Positions 1-9,987 of a stretch of DNA of 15,919 nt are shown piece after piece. Every line of letters starts with the position of its first letter. Positions within the stretch are counted from its first letter, which is position 1. The DNA lies in NCBI GenBank assembly GCA_029339195.1, contig JAPTJF010000759.1, positions 1 to 15,919 of the forward strand, in the 5' to 3' direction. The notes under the pieces were generated by a model. That model worked only from the letters and a program-made list of their open reading frames with translations. It ran no database searches and was not told the DNA's origin. Source of the DNA: Micractinium sp. NFX-FRZ (Eukaryota; Chlorophyta; Trebouxiophyceae; Chlorellales; Chlorellaceae). The position numbers and the translations under genes were made by a program.

Positions 1-86
1 ATGGGCGCTGGCAGTCACCTGCAGGTGGCAAACCGTTGCGACTCAGGGCCAGAGACCGCGTGCTGCCGGTTGGGAACTTGCAAGCC

Positions 87-116
87 CGCTTCCAGGCGGG
101 CGCCCGCCTGGAAGCG
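87..116. repeat. 30-base perfect palindrome in the left arm
   Basis: Bases 87-116 form a perfect self-complementary sequence centred on GGGCGCCC, with half-site CGCTTCCAGGCGGGC. The right arm has only one half at the matching place. The palindrome therefore arose after the arms separated, or the right copy lost half. It could fold into a cruciform or hairpin; no function is apparent. Confidence 0.8.
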
Positions 117-610
117 CCCGCCAGCACCGGTCAATGCAGTCAGGCGGGCCTGTAAGGCCCGATGATGCTGGATTACCGTCAATAGCAGCAGATATGCCGC
201 CAGGAGCAGCCTCTGCCGAGCAGCAGGGCTTTTATTTTCACAAATTTGTGATGGCGGCGGTTCTTGGCTTGCTTTCATGGTTATGTGATTTGATTGCAGG
301 AGAGATGCAGCTTCTGCGGAACATTTTGTGCAAGCTAGGCGCATGAACGGGCAGCGGAGTCATGTCATGCACAGCACGCCATATGGCGAAATGTGATTTT
401 CGTATACTGCGTCGAAAGTAGTGTGTTTCGCTGATCATTCAATTATTTTTCCACGCGAGTAGAGCCCCTGTAGGGAGCCCCGTGATGAACAACAAACAAA
501 GTTACTTCAAAGTTCAAAAAAAACAATTGTACTGAGCGGCACGGGCTATGAAACAGGCGGGACACAGGCATGGCTGAAGTGCGAGCTTATGTAGACTGCT
601 GCTTTTGCCG

Positions 611-628
611 GCACGTGCAGGCACGTGC
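611..628. promoter_or_regulatory. Tandem G-box-like motifs
   Basis: Two copies of GCACGTGC begin exactly 10 bases apart at 611 and 621. CACGTG is the core bound by plant-type bZIP and bHLH factors, and a 10-base period would place both sites on one face of the helix. They lie in a part of the left arm that is not conserved in the right arm, about 850 bases before the CLC start codon. A regulatory role is inferred only. Confidence 0.25.
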
Positions 629-1306
629 GGGCGGGCTGGGCCGGCAGACAGGCCTTGACCAGCACCGGGCGCGCAGGCGGCGGCCGGCGGCGCGGCACAA
701 TTGCAGGCGCGCGCTTCATCAAGCCGGCAGCCCCGCGCTTCACTTACGGGCGTCACCACGGACGCAGATTGTGGCGGGCTGGTGCGCTGCGCTCCGGCAG
801 CCACAAAAGCCCGATGGGAAGGGTCCATGTCAGGGTGCGCCCCCCCAGTCTGGACCCTCCAATTGCAAGGTCGCGATGGGGTGTCCCAAGCACTTTTGAG
901 CCATGGATCATCTGCAGTGAGCCGTAGGTTGAGCGAATGTGCAGATGGCAGCGCTCCTTTTAGTGCGGCTGCTGCCCAGGACCAGGATTGCCGCCACCGC
1001 CGATGACGACCTTGGTGCCGTGTCGTGGTTTGCAAGCCACAAACGGCAGGCAGCAGCACGGTGCAGGAGTAACAGTGGCAACCCTCCGTGGTGTTGCAGA
1101 TGGACATGGCAGCAGGGACAGGCAGCAACCAACAGCAGAGCAGGCGGCTTGCATCGGGCGGCAATGCAGTCTCCGTGCTTTGCTATGCTCACGTCCAGCT
1201 TGCACTACGAGTTATTTCACCCTCTCTCGCGGCATAACGAATTTCCTGCTGATCCTCTGAATGGTCAATCCAGCTCCCTCAGTGGCTGCCAGGAGGGCGG
1301 CAGCGG

Positions 1307-1326
1307 TGACCTGGCACGCCAGGTCA
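1307..1326. promoter_or_regulatory. Palindrome upstream of the CLC gene
   Basis: Two 9-base arms, TGACCTGGC and GCCAGGTCA, are separated by two bases. The site is about 70 bases before the TATA-like motif, so it could bind a dimeric transcription factor. I cannot name a factor. Confidence 0.3.
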
Positions 1327-1393
1327 TTGAGGGCGCCAGCGCCGGCCCTCGTCAACAGCGCACTGTGGCTTCCCCGGGCACATCGCATGTTGT

Positions 1394-1399
1394 TATAAG
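1394..1399 (+). promoter_or_regulatory. TATA-like box of the CLC gene
   Basis: TATAAG stands in an otherwise GC-rich region, 80 bases before the chosen start codon. This would place transcription start near 1425 and leave a leader of about 50 bases. Single short motifs like this are weak evidence. Confidence 0.35.
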
Positions 1400-1478
1400 T
1401 GGGCAGACACTCATCGAGTGGTGTATCTGATGCACAGGGTGCTCGCTTGGCAGGTGGTGCAGTCGAGCGGCAGCTGCT

Positions 1479-4400
1479 ATGGAGAGGGCTGAGAGCCAAC
1501 TCCCTTCTCGCTGGGGCTCATTGCTGGTCCCTCTGCGTACTCGCCGTGTCTCCCTCCCAGCTGGTGAGTGAGGGCGGGGCAGCAGCGCTCACGTGGGCGC
1601 GAGGTCTTTTGAGGCCACACGCACTGAAGAGCGGGCTCTCGTGAGTGCAGCGCTGTCCATATCGTGACCGGTATCCGTTTATATGGGGTCGCGCACCAGG
1701 GCAGCGGCGGCGGCGGCAGCAGGCAGCGGCAACAGGGCGGCGGCAGCGGGCGGACCAGCAGCCACCAAATTGGCACTCCCTTTCTGGGTGATTTCGTGAA
1801 TGCTGCCTTGTCCCACAGGTGTGCATCACACCGCCGAGTCTCTGGACTATGAGCTGCCCGTCAACAGCGTCAGCCTGGCCAAGCAGCAGCAGCAGGATGC
1901 TGAGCGGGAGCGGCGCCACCTCTACGGGTGAGCCGAGCCGCCGCCCGCTCGCCCGCCCGCCGCTGTCGACCCTGCTCCACGCTTCTGCTGCCTGTCCTGC
2001 TGCCGGAGCAGATTTTCCACGACCTGCTACTCCGCTTCGCCCACGTCACCACGCAGCTTGACGGCACATCCCTTTGTCCCCCCCTCTGTTCCCTGACTCT
2101 TCTCAAACTGCAGCTACTCGGGTTCCACTGCCACAAAGGTGGCCGCCACGCTGGCCTCCGGCCTGGCCATCGGCCTCACAGCAGCCGCCCTTCAGCTGCT
2201 GGTCGACCTGCTGAGCCACCACCGCAACCGCCTGCTGGATGCCCTGCTGGCAGCGCCGCCGCTGGCGGCTGCCGCCCGCCCTCTGCTGTTTGCATTCTGT
2301 GTGATGCTGGGCGTCAGCCTGGCAGCGGTGCTGGCCACCTCGCTTGTGGTCTACTTCTGGGCGCCCAAGGCAGCCGGCGGCGGCGTGGCACTGGTGAGCT
2401 CGCGCCCCCTGCTGCGCCCCCTGCTGTGGTCCCTGCTGCAGTCCTGGCTGGCAGGGGAAGAGGCGACTGCATCGCTGCGGTTGGGCATGCCGCTGCGCGC
2501 ACCCCATCTTCTCTTCTTCCCCGGGCAGATCTCCACACACACTCTGGTTGAACCCTCTCCTCGTCCTTAGGCCACCACGTTGCTTTTGTTTTCTTGTTGC
2601 TTTGCCCTCGCAGGTCATGGCCTTCCTAAACGGCAACGCCATCCCCAACCTGCTGTCTGGGCGGGTGTATGCGACAAAGCTGCTGGGAACGGCGGCCTCC
2701 CGCATGGCAGGGCTGGCGCTGGGCGTGGAGGGTGAGCCGCTCGGTACCCACAGCCCCCTTCTTGCAGCTCCCGCCTTGAATCCCCTGCCTGCTGGTGGTC
2801 ATGCCCAATGACTCACCGTGTGCCTGTGGCGCTGCATGCACAAGAGATGTCGCCCCTGCCTGCGTGCCTGCCTGCCTGCCTGCTGTGGCGGCACAGTTGT
2901 GCCTTGCACTCGTGCTTGCTCGACCGCTCGTCTTCCTCCCTGCCCACCCTGGCAAATCACCTGCTGCAGGCCCCATGATCCATTTGGGGGCTGCGGTGGC
3001 AAGCATTGTGTGCCACGGCGAGCACAGTAAGCAGGCGGGGGCGGGGCCAGCTGTCAGGCCAGGCAGGCTGTGCTAGAGCGCCCGCCCACAGCCAGCCGGC
3101 TGCCTTGTGCCCCTCCCTCCCCTGCTTCCACCCCACTGCCTGCCTTGCCCTGCCTCGCACCTGCCTCCGCGCCCGTCTCCTCACCCACCACCTCACACGC
3201 CTGCCCCCCAACCCCCAGTCCTGTACCGCTGGCTCAACCTGCACCGGCGGGGGCCGCTGGGCAAGCTGGAGCGGGAGGCCCTGGCTGCGGGGCTGGTGCC
3301 CGAGGGGGCCGAGGACTTTCTGTTCAAGAATGCCGACCATCGGGAACTGGTGTCCGCCGGCGCGGCTGCGGGGCTGGCTGCCGCCTTCGGCGCGCCCATC
3401 GGAGGTGCGTGTGTGGGCAGGCGTGTGTGGAGGGGCACGAGTGTGTGGGCAAGGGAAAGCGGGGCACGTGTGCGTGCGGCAGGTGTGCGTGGGTCAGACG
3501 CTCGACACCCGTCACTGGCGCACACCCCCTGTTGCCCCACCTGTTGCACCCACGGCCACCGCCACCAAGAGGCCTGCTCCCACCCCTTGCCCCGCCCCCC
3601 CGCTTGCAGGCGTGCTGTTTGCCCTGGAGGAGGCCACCAGCGTGTGGAGCCGCAAGCTGGCCTGGCGCTGCTTCTTGTGCGCCTCCGTGGCCTGTTTCAC
3701 TATGGCGCAGCTGCACCCGCGCGTCACAGACGGCATGCTGAGCTTCAGGTGGGCATTGGGAGGGAAGGCGTGGTGTGCTGAGGTGTCAATGGTGCAATCG
3801 CTTGGTTGGCTGGCGGGTGTCTTGGCAGCGTCAGCACAACCATGCCGTCGCCACGCACCGCTCAAATGCCGCTGCCTTCCTGCCGTTGTGTTGCATTTCA
3901 CCACGGTCGCCCCTGTGCCGTTGCCCTCCTGCCCCACCCTGTGCTGCAGCGGCACCAACCGCATCACCAACCTGCAGGTAGGAGGGAGGGTGCACACGGT
4001 GTCCACGGCCTGCCATTTCAGGCAGCTGCTGGGCGCTGGCACGATGCCTGCCCTTTGTCTGGGGGGTCTCTGGGCCATGCATTTGCCATATGCTCTGCCT
4101 GTCCTGGCGCCACCTGCCCTGCCCCACCCCGCCCCGCCTCCCTCCCGCCCCCGCCCCGAGCAGTGGCTGATCCAGGGCCCGCTGCTGGTGCTTGCCTCCG
4201 CCTGCGGCGGCCTGCTGGGCAGCGCATTCAACATCATGAAGCGCAAGGCACGCACCTGGAAGCGCCGGCGGCCCGGCATCTGCTGGCGCCTGGCCGAGGC
4301 GGTGGTGGTGGTGGCAGTCACGGCGGGGGCGCTTGTGGGGCTGCCCGCCCTGCTTGGCACCTGCCTGCAGGCAAGGATGGGGTGTGCAGCTCTGAACTTG

Positions 4401-7400
4401 GGCTCTCGTGCTTGCAGGGAAGCCATGCATGCGTATGGGCGAACAATCACTGATGGCATTTGGCTATGCACACATTTCTTTTACGAAACAGCCCACACTG
4501 CCGCGGTCCCGCATAGCTGCATTGCTGCTGGCGCCTCTCTGCCCTGCAGCTGCCCGAGCAGTGGGACCCCGCCGACGTGGTGCGCCACACCTGCCCCGAG
4601 GGGCAGTACAACGACCTGGCCACAGGCCTCATGGGCAGCGCAGTCTGGGTCATCCGCTCGCTGCTCTCACTGGGCAGCGACGCGGAGCCCGTGAACAATG
4701 CGGTGGGTTGGGCTGGGTTGGGTTGGGTGGCTTCACGGCAGGCAGTGCAGGAAGAGGCCGCCAGCATACCATACCTCTCGACCGCGTGGCACGGCATTGC
4801 CTGGAAGTGCCCTCCAGTGCTCTGCCCGCCCCTCAGTCCCTCTTTGCTGGAAGTGCTCGGTCTGGTCATGAACTGCCTGCCCCGCCTCACTCTCCTCCCC
4901 ATGCCTCCCCCGTGCTCCGCCCCGCCCTGCAGCTGTGCAGCCTGGCACAGCCCTGCTACTACACCGCCGGCTCGTTGGCGGTCCTGGTTGTGACCTACCT
5001 CACCCTCTTCTTCCTGGCCTCCAACCTTGTCGTCCCCGGTGGGTGGGCAACGATGGGGTGGGAGGTCCTGGGCGGGGGGAGGGCAGGCAGGTTGGGGCGA
5101 GGTCAAGCCTGGGGCAGACCTGAGCCGAGGTGGCGGGGGCGGGCGGGGGCAGGTGACTGGAGGCCAGATGTCGTGCGCCCTTGCTCCCTACAGCTTCCCC
5201 CCACCCTTCCTGCCCACCTCCCCCTGCCTCTTACCTGTCCACCGCTTGGCCCACCGACTGCTCTTCTGCATCTTGGTGCTCTCCCCCGGCGCTCATGCCT
5301 CACCCTGCCTGCTTCGCCCTCACCCTGCCTGCCCCTCCCTCGCCCATTCTGCAGGCGGCCTGTTCATGTGAGTGCCAGGCGGGGAGGGGAATGAGCGCTG
5401 GCAGGGCTGTGTGTGCGGAGGGCAAGGATGGTGCGGGTGTGCCGGGGAGGCAGGACTGTTTCCGCTCCCGTTGGCACCGCTGCTGGGGGAGCACCCCGGG
5501 GCGGAACACGAGAGTCTCGCCAGGTGGCACACTGCTTCCGGCGCCCATGCAGCTGCGCTTGTAATGCTCATCTGCTGGCCAAGTGATGCATTCCCCCCAC
5601 CCTCCCCGCCCGCCCGCCTGCCTGCCTGCCTGCCCACAGGCCCTGCATCCTCATAGGCAGCGCCTTTGGTGCGCTGCTGGCGCTGCTGCTGCTGGAGGTG
5701 ACGCCGCCGGAGCTGGACATACAGCCAGGTGGGGAGAGAAGATGTGCAGCGGGGGATGGCGTGGTGGTGTGAGTGTTTAGTAATTGTTGGGCAGCAGCAC
5801 ACTTTGGGCGTTGCTCACCCAAACCGTCACACGCCCCCCACCGTGGCCTGCAGCAACCTCATGCCCCGCCTGTCTGAGCAGCCTGCGCGTGTATGCCCGC
5901 TTTGGTGCTCCAGCGTTGACACACCCTTTGCCTCACTCTTGCCGCCTGCATGCGCTCCCTTCTCCGCAGGAGTGTTTGCCGTTGTGTGCGCCACCGCTAT
6001 GCTGGGGGCGGTGTTCAGGAGCAGCATCTCGCTGGTGGTGATTGTGGTGGAAGGGACGCGGGGCATTGGTGAGCGCATGGCGCAGGGCAGGGCTGCAGGC
6101 GCAGGCAGGGTCTTGGGCAGACAGCTTGTCCCAGCATCCGTTGGTTTCTCGGCGCTCTATACATGCGCACTCCATGCGCGTGCTCACTCCACACCACCCT
6201 GCTGGCGCCTGTCCTCTCAAAATGCTGCTCTTTGCTTGCCGCTCGTCCTGCCCTGCTGCAGCCTTCTGGCCCCCGCCCCCACCACCCAACCCTTCTCCCA
6301 CCCCACTGTTGCCCCCTCCCCCAGAGCTCATGTTTGGCGTAATCCTGGCGGTCATCGTCAGCAACTGGGTGGCTCACCACGTGCACCCCGACGGCCTGTA
6401 TGAAGCTGAGCTGGACGGGGACACCGGGGAGGAGTGCTTCTACCTGCGCCAGGTGGACTGGGGGGCATGGCGTGCAATCGGGGCAGGGGAGACAAGTAGT
6501 AAGTGCCCGAGATCTCTGGCACTCTGTGCGGTTTGTGGGCACCGGGCACCGGGGAGGAGTGCTTCTTCCTGCGCCTGGTGGGGAGCTGAGGATTGCTGTG
6601 CCTGGGGCCAGAGGAGACAGCCGTGTAGCTGGGCAAGGAGGTATGGGGCACTCAACGCGGTTTGTGGGCAGCGGGGAGGAGGGCTGCTACCTGCACCACC
6701 GTGGGTTTGGGGGCATGCATGTGGCATGGATCGATGACAGCTTGCGACTGGGCGAGTACCATGGTAGCCAGACGCGGTGTTTGGGCACAGGACACCGGGG
6801 AGGAGTGCTTCTACCTGCGAGCAGGTGGGGCTGGGTGGCGCCTGGCGTGCATACGCATGGATGGACCGGGATGACGGCCGTGTAGGTGGTACCTGCAAGC
6901 ACTGCAAGAGTTTCTTTTTGTGTGGTTTGTGGGCACTTTGGGTGGTTTGTGGGCACCGGGAGGAGGGCTGCTACCTGCGGCAGGCGGGCACTTGTGGGCT
7001 GGGGTCACCCAGGAGGGGGCCAGTCGCCTGGGCCAGGCATAGCGCACTCAGCGTAGCTGCCCCGCCTGCACGCAAGGCGGCCAGCCTGCATGTACACGCC
7101 TACAGGCCCCCCTCGCAAGCATGTGCCTTCACCCTTCACCCTCCCCCCTGCCCTCCTGTGCCTACTCGCCTCCCCCGCAGGAGCCGCCCCACGCGCTGCG
7201 CAGCCAGTCGGCAGAGTCTGTGATGGCCAGCCCTGTGGTGGGGCTCGACGGCGTGGTGCCCGTCAGCTCCGTGCTGCGCGTGCTGCGGCGCACCACGCAC
7301 AACGGATTCCCCGTCATGGCGCCCTGCAAGCCAGCCAGCAGCGCCGGCGGCGGCGCGCGGCCGGCCGTGGGGGACGGCATCTGGGGCGGCGACGCAGACA

Positions 7401-9158
7401 ATGGGTTGAGCGCGGCGGGCGGCGGCCGCTCCGTGGGCAGGCTGCAGGGCTTTGTGCTGCGCAGCCAGGTGGGAGCCAGGGCTGGTGCAGGGGCGGGGGC
7501 AACGATGGGTCCCGCCTGAGCCTGAAAGCCAGCATGCAGAGCACGTGAATCCTTGCTGGCACCTTGAGGTGTCAACACCCCTGCCTCACCGTGGCTTCCC
7601 ATTCCACCTGGGCACTCACCCGTCCCAACCCCCTGCCCCTGTCCCCTCTCGTGCCCAGCTGCTGGTGCTCCTACGCCACGGCGCCTTCTGCGACGAACGC
7701 GGGCGATACCTGTGCTCCCTGGCGCGCCAGGCGGCGGGCGCATTTGAGGAGGCGCTTGCATTTGAGATGCAGGCGGCCGCTCAGGCCAGCAGCTCTGGGT
7801 ACCGCCGGGGCGGCGGCGGTGGCCAGGCGCCGCCGGGCATGCTGGGCAGGCTGGGGCCGGCAACTAGTTTAGGCCTGGCAGGCGTGGGTTTCCCCACCCT
7901 GGATGCCAGCCGGGGCGCCAGCAGTGTGCGGGAGTCTGCGGTGCTTGACGCCGCAGCAAATGCGGCGGCGGAGCAGGCGCGGGGCGGCGGCAGCGGCGCC
8001 TTCATCAACCTCGCGCCCTTCATGCACCTCGCCCCCATGACCGTGCGTCCCCACACGCCCGCATCCACAGGTGCGACGGTGCATGGGAGGGCCTGGGGAG
8101 GGGACAGGATGCTGCAGGGTTGGCAAGCGCTGCCCTAACTGCAAGCCCAGTGTGTGCGAGGGAGGTCAGATCTTTGGCCCCTCCTTGCACCCTGCTCCCG
8201 CCTTGTTGGCCCTCACGCTGCCCGCCGGCCTCTCCCCTCCCGCCTGCTCGGCCCCCTGGCCCCCCATGCAGTGCACCACTTGTTCCTCTCGCTGTCGCTG
8301 CGCCACCTGTGTGTGGTGGACAGCCGGTGCCGGTGTGTGGGCATCATCACGAGAAAGGACCTGGACCACGCGGCAGGCAGCGGGTGGTGGAGGTGAGGCG
8401 GGTTGGGGCGGGATGGGGACTGGTGGGACACATTGGTCAGGCTAAGCTGCGTATCTTATGCGGCTGCTGCCAGCTGGTGTGAGGGGTCAACTGCACCTGG
8501 CTCAACAGGTGCACAATGCTGCGGCGGCGCACAAAATGGCACCCCCTGCTCCCGGTGCCACCGGCGCCCGCCTGCTGCTGCTCCTTGCCACCACTCGCGC
8601 CCATCCCCGCTTGCCTCCTTCATCGCCCATCGTTTCCGCGCCTGCAGAGCCACCAGCATCGCGCCCACGCCGCACCAGTCGCCCCTCACCGGAGGCCCGG
8701 AGGGCGGCAGCCCCGGCAGCACCAGCGTGCTGTCAGCTGACAACAGCAGCACCGGCTTTGTGCGCTCCCTCGCCATACCCGCCCGCCGACTGGCGGCGGC
8801 GCTGCAGCAGCACCTCTCACCCCGGCTGCCCTCAGAGCTGATGAGGGAGGCGCAGGGCGGCACTGAGGGCGGCACCGGTGGCGGAGTCAACAGTGGCAGC
8901 AGCCGAGGGCGGCAGGGGCAGGCGGGCGGTGCGGCGGCGGCGGTGGGCGCTGCGGAAGCGGGCCCGGCTGAGCCCCTGCTGTTGGGAAGCTTTTTAGAGG
9001 AGGACAGTGGCCTTGCACAGGCGGTGGAAGGTGGCGGCGCAAGCTACCTGCACCATTCCATTTCGGCGCCAGTCCAGATGATGCGGCACTTAGAGGCGGC
9101 GGCCTGGGAGGATGGGGAGCATCCCCCCGCTCCCGAGCCAGACCTAGAGCGGCAGTGA
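1479..9158 (+). CDS. CLC-family anion channel/exchanger with CBS domains, 19 exons
   Basis: The spliced frame encodes 1042 residues of a CLC anion channel or anion/proton exchanger. The N-terminus has the eukaryotic signature ESLDYE, read across the first intron. Membrane-domain motifs follow in family order: GGGVALVMAFLNG (153-165, in place of GSGIP), GVEGP with gating glutamate E197, APIGGVLFALEE with proton-path glutamate E286, CPEGQYNDLATG near 420-431, GLFMP (491-495) and the pore tyrosine candidate Y582 in DGLYEAEL. CBS1 covers about 609-710 and contains an extra Gly/Ala-rich stretch of about 45 residues; CBS2 covers about 811-866. A low-complexity tail (867-1042) ends the protein. Having both glutamates suggests a proton-coupled exchanger, but this is inference. 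The start at 1479 is the first ATG after an in-frame stop at 1428. The basic, Ser/Leu-rich N-terminus might be an organelle signal; location is unknown. The family is very likely and the exact exon ends somewhat less so. Confidence 0.9.
2862..2885 (+). repeat. CCTG microsatellite in CLC intron 4
   Basis: Consecutive CCTG units with one variant (CGTG) lie inside the intron 2732-2969. A second short CCTG run lies at about 5613-5634, just before the acceptor of exon 13. They add to the pyrimidine-rich character of these introns. Such tracts change length easily. Confidence 0.6.
4371..4549 (+). other. GC-AG intron of the CLC gene
   Basis: The exon ends CTGCAG and the intron begins GCAAGG, a typical GC donor with strong pairing to U1 RNA. 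It ends in CCCTGCAG. Splicing joins GTCLQ to LPEQWDP and the frame then runs into the conserved CPEGQYNDLAT block. No GT donor nearby keeps the alignment. Confidence 0.7.
5355..5367 (+). other. 13-base microexon encoding the CLC filter motif
   Basis: Bases 5355-5367 (GCGGCCTGTTCAT) are flanked by an acceptor (TTCTGCAG) and a donor (GTGAGT). They supply the second and third bases of a Gly codon, then Gly-Leu-Phe, then two bases of Met. Joined to its neighbours this gives VVPGGLFMPC, the conserved GxFxP anion-binding motif. Skipping the exon would remove this motif and shift the frame, so it must be included for a working protein. Confidence 0.8.
6418..6990 (+). repeat. Repeated copies of an exon edge inside CLC intron 15
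   Basis: The end of exon 15 (about 6418-6455, encoding DTGEECFYLRQ) recurs in the following 728-base intron at about 6546-6582, 6668-6705, 6791-6828 and 6951-6985. Most copies are preceded by GGTTTGTGGGCA-like sequence. Spacing is about 120-165 bases. The copy at 6791-6824 keeps both an AG before it and a GT after it, so it resembles a 34-base cassette exon, but its inclusion would shift the frame. The array looks like tandem duplication followed by decay. Confidence 0.75.
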
Positions 9159-9386
9159 AGCGGCACATGGCGGGTCACGCCAGTGCCATCACTGCATGCA
9201 CTGTACAACAAGGCCTGCCTGGGAGCGCAGGAGCAGCAGGAAGCGGCCCTGAAGCCGCATCTGCCTGGATCACGCGTCCACGCACACCTCTTATTATGTG
9301 CCACAGCCCCAGGCACCCCGCAATGCAAACCTCCATTCAAATTGAAGCCCATTTTCACTGCTGTGTGCTTTCAGGTGTTAAACAGG

Positions 9387-9391
9387 TGTAA
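9387..9391 (+). terminator. Poly(A) signal of the CLC gene (TGTAA)
   Basis: TGTAA occurs 229 bases after the stop codon. This pentamer is the usual green-algal polyadenylation signal, with cleavage normally 10-20 bases further on, so the transcript would end near 9405. A second TGTAA at 9850-9854 lies within the presumed leader of the next gene and is less likely. Confidence 0.65.
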
Positions 9392-9676
9392 CACATACAT
9401 TTTTGGACGTGCTTTGTACCATTTTTCTGCAATACAGTGCATTTGGGCGCATGGTGAGGCACTCGCTGCCGCCGCCGCACACAAGGGCATCTGCGCCAGC
9501 GGTGCATCCCGCAGGCTCACTTGGCCAGAATCGCCGGCGTGCTGCTTTATCGCTTACCAGCGGGTATACCACACAGGTTCAGCCCCCCCTGTCCTGGCCA
9601 AAGACACCCGAGCCTGCGTCGCACTAGCACCAAGTTGAGCTGCGGGCTTCAGCGGCCGCTCTCGCGCTCTGTGCAA

Positions 9677-9682
9677 TATAAA
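9677..9682 (+). promoter_or_regulatory. TATA box of the aquaporin gene
   Basis: TATAAA lies within CAATATAAACTG, 306 bases before the aquaporin start codon. It is a full consensus match in GC-rich surroundings. Transcription would start near 9710, giving a leader of about 280 bases. Confidence 0.5.
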
Positions 9683-9987
9683 CTGAAGACAACCGCACTG
9701 CGATACTTCCAACGGTGCGCCCGGAGGTGCGGCTTCTTCGTAAGGTTCTGCCCTGCCGGCGCCGCCGCTGCCGCCACATGCCCTACGGCAAACCCAGCCT
9801 ATCATACAGCCAACACGCCACCAGCCTTTGGCCCGTTTACCACTCCAAATGTAACACTTGCCTCTTGCACGGCCATCTCCGTTCTGCCGCAGACTGCAGT
9901 GCTGTCACCGTTTAAACCTGAGCCAACCACGAGCACCCCGCCTCGCCCCCGCCCCGCACAGCCCGCCCCTGAGCGTGCGGCGCCGTC

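Larger units (their letters stand above)
1..925 (+). repeat. Left arm of a long imperfect inverted repeat
   Basis: This stretch matches the reverse complement of 14838-15919. Both copies start at the window edge with GGGCGCTGGCAGTCACCTGC and both end inward at a shared block around GATCATCTGCAGTGAGCC. The outer 350 bases are nearly identical (about 12 differences in 213 bases at 134-346), 390-690 is strongly diverged, and 720-890 is again highly similar. No known element protein is encoded. A 70-codon frame is open in both arms, but most base changes there alter the amino acid, so it is probably not coding. It may be a terminal repeat of a large element or one of two independent repeat copies. 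The outer boundary cannot be fixed because the match runs to the edge. Confidence 0.85.
926..1478 (+). other. Upstream region of the CLC gene
   Basis: This 553-base stretch between the left repeat arm and the first CLC exon has no recognisable protein or RNA gene. The open frames here are short and overlap on both strands, as expected in GC-rich DNA. It probably holds the promoter and 5' untranslated region of the CLC gene. A palindrome lies at 1307-1326 and a TATA-like motif at 1394-1399. Confidence 0.5.
1479..9158 (+). other. Exon map of the CLC gene
   Basis: The exons are 1479-1563, 1819-1927, 2114-2393, 2614-2731, 2970-3026, 3219-3404, 3610-3748, 3950-3977, 4164-4370, 4550-4702, 4933-5038, 5355-5367, 5640-5728, 5970-6068, 6325-6452, 7181-7468, 7659-8070, 8272-8392 and 8648-9158. 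Every intron ends in AG and begins with GT, except 4371-4549, which begins with GC. Intron lengths run from 179 to 728 bases. Codon phases agree at all 18 junctions and the total is 3129 bases including the stop. The last exon and the N-terminal first exon are supported only by phase and open frame, since they lie outside conserved motifs. Confidence 0.75.
9159..9987 (+). other. Region between the CLC and aquaporin genes
   Basis: These 829 bases hold the CLC 3' untranslated region to about 9405, then a short spacer, the TATA motif at 9677 and the probable aquaporin leader. Base composition drops to lower GC near 9340-9430. No additional gene or RNA is recognisable. Confidence 0.55.

Noticed and set aside
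134..346. A 70-codon frame open in both repeat arms (also on the minus strand at the right end), with a hydrophobic centre
   Set aside because: About nine of twelve base differences between the copies change the amino acid, which is not the pattern of a protein under selection. High nucleotide identity alone explains the shared frame.
1..925. Interpretation of the arms as LTRs of one retrotransposon
   Set aside because: The copies are inverted, not direct, and no polymerase, integrase or capsid gene lies between them. Two separate solo LTRs in opposite orientation cannot be ruled out from this window.
3512..4471. A 319-codon open frame on the minus strand
   Set aside because: It is antisense to conserved CLC exons and the same bases on the + strand encode clear family motifs.
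3006..4694. A 562-codon + strand open frame
   Set aside because: It reads through several introns and switches in and out of the CLC frame. The spliced model recovers conserved motifs and consistent phases.
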